Shown in pieces: positions 7,354 to 14,890 of a DNA stretch of 15,236 nt. Under the pieces are notes generated by a model. It did no database searches. It saw nothing but the letters and a program-made list of their open reading frames with translations, and was not told the origin of the DNA. The stretch comes from Bacteroidota bacterium (GTDB lineage: Bacteria > Bacteroidota > Ignavibacteria > Ignavibacteriales > Melioribacteraceae), in NCBI GenBank assembly GCA_021814855.1, contig JAKAHQ010000006.1, positions 1-15,236 of the forward strand, written 5' to 3'. Each line of letters begins with the position of its first letter. The stretch's first letter is position 1. Made by a program: the position numbers and the translations under genes.

Positions 7354-8514
7354 TTATTTATACTGTTCCGCTTTCTTAAAAGCGCTTTCCGCCTTATCCT
7401 TTTCTCCCATGTTAGCATAAACCTGACCTAAGCTATACCAAACACGCGCATCGGAAGGTTTTATTTCAAGATATTTTTCGAGATAAGGAACTGCAGCTTT
7501 AAATTTATCCTGGTAAGATTTATCATCCGACTCCGCTTTAATGGCAGCATCTCTCAATAGGTTGCCCCAATTTATGTAGGCAGCAGCCAGATTATAAATC
7601 GCATCGGTGTTTTTATCATCCATTTTAACGGCTTCTTCCAATTGAGTAACCGCATCCGGGTAATTTTTTCCTTTCATTAAAACTACACCGTAAGCATATC
7701 TAAAATCTTTGTTGCCAGGATTTTTTTCGACAAGGCCTTTAAATCTTGTAAGAGCTACATCAAGTTCGCCTTTTGAATAATAAGCATTTCCTAACTGCAT
7801 CAGAATATCCGTATCGGTAGGAAATTTGGATTCTCCCTTTTTAAGAACGTCGATTGCTTTAGAGAAATTATCCATTGCTTTAGTACTGTCTTCAACATTT
7901 TTAGAAGTTCTGAAAGTTTCCAATAACTCAGTCCCATGCAAATTGTAAAGCTGGCCTAACTGCGCAAAAGCGGAAGCAGGTTTGCCAAGCGAGACAAGTT
8001 TCTCAAGAAAAGGTTTGGCTTCTTCTGCTTTGTTCAGGTTGAAATAAACGGAGACTAAATTTTCGTATCCGATTGTCGAATCCGGCTCGCAAAGGGTTGA
8101 ATTTTTGAAAAATACGGCAGCAGTTTCCAAATGAATTTTCATGCTATCGGGTTTGGTTGTTTTAACTGCGGCGTTGAAAGAAGAAACGCCTTTGTTAAAA
8201 CTTGTTTGCCATGTGTATTTCTTATAATCGTTAATATCTTTTTCAAATTTTTTGCTGATCGCCAACGATTTATCGTATGCATTCATCATAGCATGAATAC
8301 TGTCTTCCTCGCCATACAAGTAACCAAGATAATACCAGGCTTCATCGTTCGTCGGGTTTTTTGCAACTTCCTTCAACAAAGATTCCTTGGCTTTATCGTA
8401 ATGTTTTTGAGCGATGTACATCTTTGCACCGGTTAACTCAGCAGACGAACAATCAAACGCCGAAAATCCCAAAGCCATCGTTAGAATGCTAATAACAATT
8501 AATATTTTTTTCAT
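7354..8514 (-). CDS. Secreted TPR-repeat protein
   Basis: This 386-residue protein begins with a Sec signal (MKKILIVISILTMALGFSAF) and contains a series of tetratricopeptide repeats, so it should act outside the cytoplasm as a protein-protein interaction scaffold. Repeats are recognisable near residues 30-63 (AKMYIAQKHYDKAKESLLKE), 150-175 (YENLVSVYFNLNKAEEAKPF), 240-273 (LMQLGNAYYSKGELDVALTR), 274-308 (YGVVLMKGKNYPDAVTQLEE) and 350-385 (SLGQVYANMGEKDKAESAFK). A cysteine follows the signal in AFDC; Phe-Asp before it is not a normal lipobox, so periplasmic release is more likely than lipidation. AGGAG five bases before the ATG is a strong ribosome site. A sigma70-like promoter candidate lies at 8587-8558 and a strong terminator follows the stop. 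No specific partner can be named. Confidence 0.85.
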   Translation of the reverse strand: MKKILIVISILTMALGFSAFDCSSAELTGAKMYIAQKHYDKAKESLLKEVAKNPTNDEAWYYLGYLYGEEDSIHAMMNAYDKSLAISKKFEKDINDYKKYTWQTSFNKGVSSFNAAVKTTKPDSMKIHLETAAVFFKNSTLCEPDSTIGYENLVSVYFNLNKAEEAKPFLEKLVSLGKPASAFAQLGQLYNLHGTELLETFRTSKNVEDSTKAMDNFSKAIDVLKKGESKFPTDTDILMQLGNAYYSKGELDVALTRFKGLVEKNPGNKDFRYAYGVVLMKGKNYPDAVTQLEEAVKMDDKNTDAIYNLAAAYINWGNLLRDAAIKAESDDKSYQDKFKAAVPYLEKYLEIKPSDARVWYSLGQVYANMGEKDKAESAFKKAEQYK

Positions 8515-8557
8515 TTATTCTCCTCTGATTTATAAAATATCATTTTACTCCATTCGA

Positions 8558-8587
8558 AAAATAACCATTTTAAGAATGCTTAGTCAA
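8558..8587 (-). promoter_or_regulatory. Candidate sigma70-like promoter of the TPR gene
   Basis: On the minus strand TTGACT (8587-8582) is followed after 18 bases by TATTTT (8563-8558), five of six and four of six matches to the -35 and -10 consensus. The leader to the ATG at 8514 would be about 40-45 bases and includes the AGAGGAG ribosome site. The region is AT-rich, so chance matches are expected. Confidence 0.38.
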
Positions 8588-8642
8588 GGTTAAACACACC
8601 ATAAATAAATGCATAGAAGCAAACTCATTCATAATGCATTGA

Positions 8643-8671
8643 TTGATTTTAGAAACTCAAAAGAATATTTT
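8643..8671 (+). promoter_or_regulatory. Weak candidate promoter of the add operon
   Basis: TTGATT (8643-8648), a 17-base spacer, and TATTTT (8666-8671). Each hexamer matches only four of six positions, but spacing is ideal and the -10 hexamer is the same as that of the divergent TPR gene candidate. It would leave a leader of roughly a dozen bases before the ATG at 8691. Confidence 0.25.
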
Positions 8672-8690
8672 TGACATAAAAGAGAAAAAA

Positions 8691-9779
8691 ATGAAGACAG
8701 AAGAAATAATTCGCGGGGTTCCCAAAGTACTTCTGCATGATCACCTTGACGGCGGAGTAAGACCTCAAACCATAATCGATTTAGCCAAAGATATTAAGTA
8801 TAACAAACTCCCTACATCTAACGCCGCTGAGCTGGCCGAGTGGTTTCACCGTGGCGCAAACAAAGGCAATCTTGTCGAATATCTGCAAGGATTCGAACAC
8901 ACCTGCGCCGTAATGCAGACCAAGGAAGGATTAATTAGAATAGCTTATGAGATGATGGAAGATATGAAAAAGGACGGCGTCTGTTATGTTGAAACAAGAT
9001 TCGCACCCGTATTTCATATAACAAAAGGTCTTTACTATGAAGACGTTATCAACGCGGTACTTGAAGGACTTGAGAATGGCAAAAAAGATTTCGGCGTTGG
9101 ATACGGTTTAATATTATGCGGAATGCGTAATATGAAAAATACTCTTGAGATTGCCGAACTCGCCGTTAATTTCAGAAGAGATGGGATTGTTGGCTTTGAT
9201 CTTGCCGGCGAAGAAGGCGGTTATCCTCCCAAGAAACATATTGACGCGTTTCAATTTATTAAGCGGGAAAATTTTAATATTACAATCCATGCCGGAGAGG
9301 CATTCGGCAAAGAATCGATATGGCAGGCGATTCAAATTTGCGGAGCTCATAGAATCGGGCATGCAACCAGGTTAGTTGAGGATATTGTCTTTGATAAAGC
9401 CGGCAGTATTGTAGCATTGGGACCGCTGGCTCAATACATTTTGGATACGCGTCTTCCGTTGGAAATCAATTTGCTCAGCAACGTACACACAGGCGCAATA
9501 GATAAACTTGAAAATCATCCGTTCCCCAAATTATTTAAAGAAAAGTTCCGCGTATTCCTGAATACCGACGACAGACTGATGAGCGATACTACCTTAACCA
9601 AAGAGTATACGCTTGCCAGCGAACTTTACGGAATTAACCTCGACGACATCGAAAAGCTAAATATAAACGCGATGAAGTCTTCATTCATTCCCTACAAAGA
9701 ACGATTACACTACATTTACAATATCATCAAACCCGGATACCAGGCTATGCGGGAAAAATTACTCTCACTAAAGGTCTAA
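8691..9779 (+). CDS. add: Adenosine deaminase family protein
   Basis: This 362-residue cytoplasmic enzyme is a zinc-dependent member of the adenosine deaminase family, converting adenosine to inosine and ammonia, or a related aminopurine nucleoside. The metal site is complete: HDHLDGG with H16 and H18, H200 in ITIHAGE with the catalytic E203, RIGHATRL with H224, and TDDRLMSDT with D293 and D294. The HDHLDGG and TDDRLMSDT wording resembles the actinobacterial branch (HDHLDGGLRP, NTDNRLMS) more than E. coli Add (HVHLDG, SDDPA), from memory of those families. The longer frame to a TTG at 8643 adds 16 residues of low-quality sequence before the natural MKTEEIIRG start, so the ATG at 8691 is chosen. 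It is first of four tightly spaced genes. Deamination of aminodeoxyfutalosine, done by some members of this family, is an alternative. Confidence 0.88.
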   Translation: MKTEEIIRGVPKVLLHDHLDGGVRPQTIIDLAKDIKYNKLPTSNAAELAEWFHRGANKGNLVEYLQGFEHTCAVMQTKEGLIRIAYEMMEDMKKDGVCYVETRFAPVFHITKGLYYEDVINAVLEGLENGKKDFGVGYGLILCGMRNMKNTLEIAELAVNFRRDGIVGFDLAGEEGGYPPKKHIDAFQFIKRENFNITIHAGEAFGKESIWQAIQICGAHRIGHATRLVEDIVFDKAGSIVALGPLAQYILDTRLPLEINLLSNVHTGAIDKLENHPFPKLFKEKFRVFLNTDDRLMSDTTLTKEYTLASELYGINLDDIEKLNINAMKSSFIPYKERLHYIYNIIKPGYQAMREKLLSLKV

Positions 9780-9785
9780 TATCTT

Positions 9786-10124
9786 ATGGCAAAACCGTTA
9801 TTCAAAAATTACTCATTCACTTTCGATAAGAATGAAAGGAAGATCCTTCTCACATTCTGCAAATCAATTATGAAACAGATGGCGAGCGAAGAAAAATTTT
9901 TCGCCGATGTTAAATCATTCAATTCTATAATAGATAAACTAAACGACCCTACTGACGAAGTTAAACTTACAAAGGATGAAAAAACCAAACTTGTTTTTCG
10001 CTTAAAAGAAAATGTTGAACACATGGGTAAGGAAGTAAAAAAAGGATTTTTCATCAAACGCTGGTTCTACAAATCTATTTTGAATCAATACAAAAGTTTA
10101 TTAGAAAATCACTTTAACGATTAG
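9786..10124 (+). CDS. Conserved-looking hypothetical protein
   Basis: I do not recognise this 112-residue protein. It appears soluble, all-helical and lysine-rich, with no signal peptide, membrane segment or cysteine pair; the single Cys is at residue 25. Helices are suggested at about 16-34 (NERKILLTFCKSIMKQMAS), 38-54 (FFADVKSFNSIIDKLND) and 62-80 (TKDEKTKLVFRLKENVEHM), ending with a basic aromatic stretch KKGFFIKRWFYKS (84-96). That basic, aromatic C-terminal part could contact nucleic acid or membrane, but this is only a guess. No Shine-Dalgarno is visible; the ATG lies 6 bases after the add stop and the gene ends 9 bases before hutU, so it is likely cotranscribed and translationally coupled. 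Its codon use looks like the neighbours', and the position inside an operon makes it a probable real gene. Confidence 0.72.
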   Translation: MAKPLFKNYSFTFDKNERKILLTFCKSIMKQMASEEKFFADVKSFNSIIDKLNDPTDEVKLTKDEKTKLVFRLKENVEHMGKEVKKGFFIKRWFYKSILNQYKSLLENHFND

Positions 10125-10133
10125 GGTGATTAC

Positions 10134-11783
10134 ATGACAAATATTATAAAAGCTCCGACCGGTTCAAAAATAAGTTGTAAAGGTTGGATTCAAGAAGCGG
10201 CAATGCGGATGCTGATGAATAATCTCGACCCTGAGGTTGCCGAACGCCCTCAGGATTTAATTGTCTACGGCGGTTCCGGCAAAGCCGCCCGCAATTGGGA
10301 GGCGTACGAGGCAATTGTTTCATCGCTGAAAAATCTTGAGAACGACGAAACGCTTGTCGTACAATCCGGCAAACCGGTTGCAATTTTTAAAACACATATT
10401 AACGCTCCGCGCGTAATCATATCCAATGCGATGCTCGTGCCGGATTGGGCAACTTGGGACGAATTCCGCAGGCTCGATTCATTAGGTCTTACAATGTATG
10501 GCCAGATGACTGCCGGCAGCTGGATTTATATTGGCACGCAAGGAATTCTTCAAGGCACTTACGAAACTTTTGCAGAGTGCGCACGGCAGCATTTCAGCGG
10601 AACATTAAGCGGTAAACTTCTTTTAACCGCAGGTTTAGGAGGAATGGGCGGGGCTCAACCTTTAGCCGCTACAATGAACGGCGCAGCTTTCCTCGGCGTT
10701 GAAGTTGACCGCGACAGAATGCAGAAGAGAATTGATACCGGTTACCTCGATGTTATAAGCGAAGACATCGACGAAGCTTTAAAACTTGTGCTTGATGCCC
10801 GCGATAAAAAGCAGGCGCTTTCCGTAGGTTTGCTTGGAAATGCCGGTGAAATACTTCTGCAAATTTTGGAAAGAAATATTATTCCGGATATAATTACGGA
10901 TCAGACTTCAGCTCACGATACTTTGAACGGCTACGTACCTATGGGAATGTCTCTTGCTGAAGCGCTTGATCTTAGAAAGACAAATCCTGCTAAGTATATT
11001 GAGCTTTCAAAAAAAACCATTGTTGAACATGTAAAAGCGATGCTCGAATTTCAGAAACGGGGATCGATTGCTTTCGATTACGGCAACAACATTCGCGGAG
11101 AAGCTAAAGAAAACGGAGTTACCAATGCATTCGATATTCCGGGATTTGTACCGGAGTATATTCGTCCTTTATTCTGCGACGGTAAAGGTCCGTTTAGATG
11201 GGCTGCCCTTTCCGGCGATCCAAAAGATATTTACGAAACGGACAAGGCGGTAATGGAAACTTTTCCGGAAAACAAAGCTCTTATTAGATGGATCGAGTTA
11301 GCCCGAAAGAAAGTGCACTTTCAAGGATTGCCCGCGCGCATTTGCTGGCTTGGCTACGGCGAACGCGCTAAGATGGGAAAAATATTTAATCGATTGGTAG
11401 CGGATGGTAAAGTAAGCGCGCCAATCGTAATCGGCAGAGATCATTTGGATTGCGGCTCGGTTGCTTCACCCAATCGCGAAACAGAAGCGATGAAGGACGG
11501 AAGCGACGCAATTGCCGACTGGCCGATTCTAAACGCATTGCTCAACGCAATAGGAGGCGCAAGCTGGGTTTCGGTTCATCACGGCGGCGGCGTAGGTATC
11601 GGTAAATCGATTCACGCCGGAATGGTTGTGGTAGCTGACGGAACATCTGAAGCCGAAGCCAGGCTCGAACGTGTTCTAACCTATGATCCCGGAATGGGAA
11701 TCGCCCGTCACGCAGATGCCGGTTATCAACAGGCAATAGACAATGCAAAAAAATTCTCAATCAAAATTCCTATGCTGAAATAA
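10134..11783 (+). CDS. hutU: Urocanate hydratase
   Basis: This 549-residue enzyme converts urocanate to 4-imidazolone-5-propionate, the second step of histidine breakdown, using tightly bound NAD+ as an electrophile. The N-terminal [14 protein letters not shown] (45-58), the NAD-binding glycine loop [12 protein letters not shown] (165-176), ITDQTSAHD (254-262), [14 protein letters not shown] (402-415) and [17 protein letters not shown] (434-450) are all intact. C404 in RICWLG appears to correspond to the reactive cysteine (C410) of the Pseudomonas putida enzyme. [17 protein letters not shown], present near the C-terminus, is also typical. Length is that of the family. AGGGTGA five bases before the ATG is a good ribosome site. 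No hutH, hutI, hutG or hutF is nearby; instead the gene sits between an unknown small protein and serA. Confidence 0.95.
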   Translation: MTNIIKAPTGSKISCKGWIQEAAMRMLMNNLDPEVAERPQDLIVYGGSGKAARNWEAYEAIVSSLKNLENDETLVVQSGKPVAIFKTHINAPRVIISNAMLVPDWATWDEFRRLDSLGLTMYGQMTAGSWIYIGTQGILQGTYETFAECARQHFSGTLSGKLLLTAGLGGMGGAQPLAATMNGAAFLGVEVDRDRMQKRIDTGYLDVISEDIDEALKLVLDARDKKQALSVGLLGNAGEILLQILERNIIPDIITDQTSAHDTLNGYVPMGMSLAEALDLRKTNPAKYIELSKKTIVEHVKAMLEFQKRGSIAFDYGNNIRGEAKENGVTNAFDIPGFVPEYIRPLFCDGKGPFRWAALSGDPKDIYETDKAVMETFPENKALIRWIELARKKVHFQGLPARICWLGYGERAKMGKIFNRLVADGKVSAPIVIGRDHLDCGSVASPNRETEAMKDGSDAIADWPILNALLNAIGGASWVSVHHGGGVGIGKSIHAGMVVVADGTSEAEARLERVLTYDPGMGIARHADAGYQQAIDNAKKFSIKIPMLK

Positions 11784-11795
11784 AGGAGGTTAGTT

Positions 11796-12980
11796 ATGAA
11801 AGTTTTAATAGCGGACAAATTTCCGGAACATTACGTAAAAGCTCTTAAGGATGACGGCCTTGATGTAATATATAATCCGAAATTGGGAGAGAATGATTTA
11901 CCAGAAGCGGTAAAAGGAATTGACTGCCTTGTAGTTCGATCGACTGTTGTGAACGCAAAAACAATCGAAGATTCCGATCAGTTAAATCTTATTGTACGCG
12001 CAGGCGCAGGCGTTAATAATATTAACATTGCGGCGGCAAATAAAAAAGGCGTTTACGTTTCCAATTGTCCGGGTAAAAATTCAATCGCCGTTGCCGAACT
12101 CGCCATTGGTCTTATGCTCGCTCTCGATAGAAGAATCGCTCATAATGTTATGGATTTTAAAGCAGGCAAATGGAACAAAGGCGAATATTCCAAAGCCGAG
12201 GGATTATTCGGTAAGACTTTAGCAATTGTTGGTTACGGCGCCATCGGTAAAGAAGTTGCTAAGCGGGCGCAGGCTTTAGGTATGAATATCTATGCTAAGG
12301 ATGTTTCCCGCATAGAAGGTTACGGCGTTAAAGATTTTTCCGAATTCGATCAGATACTTCCGATTGCAGATGTTGTTACCGTGCACCTTCCGCAAACGCC
12401 CGAAACCAAAAATCTGTTTAACGATCAAATGTTCGGGTACATGAAAAAAGGAGCAATATTCATAAACACTTCACGCGCCGGCGTTATTGATGAGGCGGCA
12501 TTAATTAGAGCCGTGAAAGAGAAAAATTTGAAAGTAGGATTAGATGTATTTAACGATGAACCGGAAAACAAAACCGGATCCGTTTCCTCGGAATTGCAAA
12601 AACTGGATAATGTTTACATTACCCATCACATCGGAGCTTCTACCGAACAAGCTCAGAATGCGGTTGCTGAAGAAACGGTAAATATTATTCTTGGATACAT
12701 TAACAGCGGCGTAATTGCCCATTGGGTTAACAGGGCCAAGGTTACCGGTTCTCATTATCAACTGGTAGTTAAGCATTACGATAAGCCTGGTGTTCTCGCT
12801 TCTGTGCTCGATGTGTTGCGCGACGGTAATATAAATGTTGAGGAAGTTGAAAATATTATTTTCGACGGCGGCATGGTTGCCTGCTGTACTATGAAACTTG
12901 ATACGCCCGCTACCGGAGAGATGTTGGAAATGATTAGAAAGAATTCCAACATAATTTCTTATTCGCACATGCAGCTTTAA
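11796..12980 (+). CDS. serA: D-3-phosphoglycerate dehydrogenase with C-terminal ACT domain
   Basis: This 394-residue cytoplasmic enzyme oxidises 3-phosphoglycerate to 3-phosphohydroxypyruvate, the first step of serine synthesis. The fold is the usual D-2-hydroxyacid dehydrogenase: RAGAGVNNI (68-76) in the substrate domain, the NAD loop GYGAIG (146-151), then INTSRAGVID with catalytic R227, DEPE with E255, and HHIGAST with H278. Residues about 319-394 form an ACT domain (YQLVVKHYDKPGVLASVLDV), which in other SerA proteins binds serine and gives feedback inhibition; the intervening ASB domain of the long type is absent. AGGAGG six bases before the ATG is the best ribosome site in the window, which suggests high translation. 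Other D-2-hydroxyacid dehydrogenases share the core, but the ACT domain and RAGAG motif favour SerA. It ends the four-gene run and is followed by a strong hairpin. serB and serC are not in the window. Confidence 0.9.
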   Translation: MKVLIADKFPEHYVKALKDDGLDVIYNPKLGENDLPEAVKGIDCLVVRSTVVNAKTIEDSDQLNLIVRAGAGVNNINIAAANKKGVYVSNCPGKNSIAVAELAIGLMLALDRRIAHNVMDFKAGKWNKGEYSKAEGLFGKTLAIVGYGAIGKEVAKRAQALGMNIYAKDVSRIEGYGVKDFSEFDQILPIADVVTVHLPQTPETKNLFNDQMFGYMKKGAIFINTSRAGVIDEAALIRAVKEKNLKVGLDVFNDEPENKTGSVSSELQKLDNVYITHHIGASTEQAQNAVAEETVNIILGYINSGVIAHWVNRAKVTGSHYQLVVKHYDKPGVLASVLDVLRDGNINVEEVENIIFDGGMVACCTMKLDTPATGEMLEMIRKNSNIISYSHMQL

Positions 12981-12986
12981 TAACAA

Positions 12987-13023
12987 GGGCGAACTAAACC
13001 GCGTTATGCAGGTTAGTTCGCCC
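12987..13023. terminator. Hairpin between convergent serA and MqnA-like genes
   Basis: GGGCGAACTAA (12987-12997) pairs perfectly with TTAGTTCGCCC (13013-13023), and CC/GG pairs extend the stem after a single bulged A, giving a 10-base loop. It starts 6 bases after the serA stop and ends 11 bases before the stop of the convergent gene. T-runs are weak on both sides, so it may act as a shared terminator or as a 3'-end stabilising structure. Confidence 0.65.
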
Positions 13024-13034
13024 ATGCACTTTCT

Positions 13035-13793
13035 CTAAACAAACTTTACATCAAACATATCGTCGATTATACCGTGATAATAAACTAATTTTATTAATTC
13101 GTTAACAGCAGTATTTTCGTTTTCGGTCATCTCAAAGTACACCGATTCGAGATTATCTTTAATTAACGATTTGGTTTCGGAACTGTAGGAAAGATCATCA
13201 AGAATATTTTCTAATCGATCTTCAATAATGCCGTCGACGCCGGCTGAAAGATCGTTAAACGCTGTCAACGCAGATTTATCAAGCGAAGCAAACACAAAGC
13301 TTACGTACGGCAAGTCTAGCATCTCGGCAATCTCATCCGAAAAGCTTAAGCCATTGTTTACGTTCCACAAAGTAAAATTTTCGTCGCCTACCACAATGTA
13401 ATTTTTTTGAGATGCCGGCGATTGGCTGGTTTCCAAACTTACCTGTACTTGCGAGGAAAACCTTTCCGAGAAAAGAATCTTGCTTAAGATTATTTCGTTT
13501 AAAGAAATATCTCCTCTCAGATAAAGATTTTCGGGTTTATGTTCGGATTCCAAAAAATAAATGTATGAGTTGGATAACAGCCCGTCGAACGATACCCCCG
13601 TTTTACCAGAAACATGAAGATGCTGATGCTTGATGAGATCCAAAGTTGGAATCATTCCTACAGCGGAAGTATTGGTTTCGAGCTCTTTTGTTATAAGCGC
13701 AGATTCGAGAAACACCAATTCAATGCCCACATCTTTGGAAAGAGAGTTTAACAATATTGACGAGTAAATATTTTTGGGGGCAATAATTTTCAT
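13035..13793 (-). CDS. Divergent MqnA-family (chorismate dehydratase-like) protein
   Basis: This 252-residue protein looks like a distant member of the MqnA/MqnD fold family, relatives of periplasmic binding proteins; MqnA dehydrates chorismate in the futalosine route to menaquinone. The resemblance is in order along the chain: VGMIPTLDLIKHQHLHV (45-61) where MqnA has its ISS-EYAR segment, GLLSNSYIYFL (71-81) where MqnA has the S-V-L-L-F strand, IVVGDENF (132-139) for the IGDEA motif, and MLDLPYVSFVFASLDK (156-171) for the TGLPFVFA segment, then a helical C-terminus. However the N-terminal VSYLNT-type motif of MqnA is replaced by PKNIYSSIL. There is no signal peptide, so it is cytoplasmic. 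The ATG at 13793 is chosen over the TTG at 13802. The start is only 20 bases beyond the T-run of the rplS terminator. Enzyme activity should not be assumed. Confidence 0.55.
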   Translation of the reverse strand: MKIIAPKNIYSSILLNSLSKDVGIELVFLESALITKELETNTSAVGMIPTLDLIKHQHLHVSGKTGVSFDGLLSNSYIYFLESEHKPENLYLRGDISLNEIILSKILFSERFSSQVQVSLETSQSPASQKNYIVVGDENFTLWNVNNGLSFSDEIAEMLDLPYVSFVFASLDKSALTAFNDLSAGVDGIIEDRLENILDDLSYSSETKSLIKDNLESVYFEMTENENTAVNELIKLVYYHGIIDDMFDVKFV

Positions 13794-13813
13794 TGTCTTC
13801 AAAATTTAAAAAT

Positions 13814-13840
13814 AAAAAAGCCGCTCACTGTAAGCGGCTT
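13814..13840 (-). terminator. Intrinsic terminator of the rimM-trmD-rplS operon
   Basis: On the minus strand AAGCCGCT (13840-13833), a 7-base loop, and AGCGGCTT (13825-13818) run into TTTTTTATTTTT. The 8-bp GC-rich stem with an immediate T-run is a classic rho-independent terminator, 18 bases beyond the rplS stop. Confidence 0.92.
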
Positions 13841-13858
13841 AGATCTAAAAACAGATTC

Positions 13859-14206
13859 TTACTTAACGTTTTTGTCTTTGATGCGTGCTGCTTTTCCGGA
13901 AAGACTTCTGAGGTAATAAAGTTTAGCACGGCGAACCTTACCTTCGCGAACAACTTCAATCTTGGCAAGTTTTGGCGAATAGAAAGAAAAAATTCTTTCA
14001 ACACCAACGCCGCTTGCAATTTTACGAACGGTAAAAGTTTTATTCATGCCGTTTCCGCGGATGTTGATAACATCGCCTTCGAAGGGCTGTATTCTTTCTT
14101 TATCGCCTTCAATAACTCTAACGTGAACGCGAATATGGTCTCCGGTCTTAAACGCGGGAAATTCCGTATTCATCATATCTTTTGTCAGTTCTTTTAATTT
14201 GTCCAT
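13859..14206 (-). CDS. rplS: 50S ribosomal protein L19
   Basis: This 115-residue protein is ribosomal protein L19, located at the interface of the two subunits. The sequence shows the family core: [29 protein letters not shown] (19-47), the [38 protein letters not shown] pattern with the G-V-G-V-E-R-x-F hallmark, and the basic tail [21 protein letters not shown]. Length is normal. The ATG at 14206 follows the trmD stop by 3 bases and its GGAG ribosome site lies inside the last trmD codons, so translation is coupled. It closes the conserved rimM-trmD-rplS cluster and is followed by a strong terminator. Confidence 0.97.
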   Translation of the reverse strand: MDKLKELTKDMMNTEFPAFKTGDHIRVHVRVIEGDKERIQPFEGDVINIRGNGMNKTFTVRKIASGVGVERIFSFYSPKLAKIEVVREGKVRRAKLYYLRSLSGKAARIKDKNVK

Positions 14207-14209
14207 CGC

Positions 14210-14890
14210 TTACTCCATATTATTTATTTTTTTCCAATTTTCGGTTAAAATTTTGGATTGCTCTTCTTTCCACTCTCTAATTTTTTTATCGTTACCGGAG
14301 AGCAAAATATCCGGTACTTTCATTTCTTTAAACTCTGCCGGTCGTGTATAATACGGCGCTTCAATTACATCGCCGTCCATAAGCGAATCGTTCAAAGCCG
14401 ATTCGCTGTCATTCAAAACGCCGGGTATAAGCCGAACTACAGAATCGATTATAACCAACGCCGCAATTTCTCCTCCGGTTAAAACGTATCTGCCAATTGA
14501 TATTTCATCAGTCGCGAAACGTTGGCGAACCCTGTCGTCGACTCCTTTATAGTGCCCGGCAATTATCATCAAATTTTTTTTAAGCGAGAATTTATTCGCC
14601 GTTTTCTGATCGTAGAATTTTCCGCCGGGTGACGGATAAATTAAATGATCGTATTCTCTCTCGCTCATTAATTTTTCAATACATTCAAAGAACGGTTCCG
14701 GCTTTAACAACATTCCCGGTCCGCCGCTAAACGGCTTATCGTCAATTTGTTTGTGTTTATCGTGAGCATAATCTCTCAGATTATGCACGTAAATCTCAAC
14801 TATTTTTCGGTCCTGTGCCCTTTTTAGAATGCTCGTATTAATTGGGCTCGTCAGTAAATCCGGTACGGCAGAAATTACATCAATTCTCAT
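14210..14890 (-). CDS. trmD: tRNA (guanine-N1-)-methyltransferase TrmD
   Basis: TrmD methylates N1 of G37 next to the anticodon, using S-adenosylmethionine in a trefoil-knot fold, and prevents +1 frameshifting. Visible family motifs are DDKPFSGGPGMLLKPEP (50-66), YPSPGGKFYDQ, IIAGHYKGVDDRV, ISIGRYVLTGGE forming the knot, and IEAPYYTRP. The ATG at 14890 gives the standard MRIDVISAVP start and 226 residues; the longer open frame to a TTG at 14920 is inside rimM and is rejected. The start overlaps the rimM stop by 11 bases, so ribosomes probably re-initiate there; no Shine-Dalgarno is visible. The AGHY and PYYTRP wording replaces the common CGHY and PHYTRP, a mild variation. Confidence 0.96.
   Translation of the reverse strand: MRIDVISAVPDLLTSPINTSILKRAQDRKIVEIYVHNLRDYAHDKHKQIDDKPFSGGPGMLLKPEPFFECIEKLMSEREYDHLIYPSPGGKFYDQKTANKFSLKKNLMIIAGHYKGVDDRVRQRFATDEISIGRYVLTGGEIAALVIIDSVVRLIPGVLNDSESALNDSLMDGDVIEAPYYTRPAEFKEMKVPDILLSGNDKKIREWKEEQSKILTENWKKINNME

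Noticed and set aside
7354..8514. TPR protein as a lipoprotein through Cys22
   Set aside because: The residues before the cysteine are Ala-Phe-Asp, which do not fit a lipobox.
8608..8640. Two ATGCAT palindromes, 25 bases apart, between the TPR gene and add
   Set aside because: Each is only 6-7 bases, flanks do not match, and the region is AT-rich; chance is a sufficient explanation.
12540..13025. 161-codon minus-strand open frame antisense to serA
   Set aside because: It lies wholly over the serA 3' half and the terminator hairpin, its protein has no recognisable character, and serA has complete catalytic motifs in the other frame.
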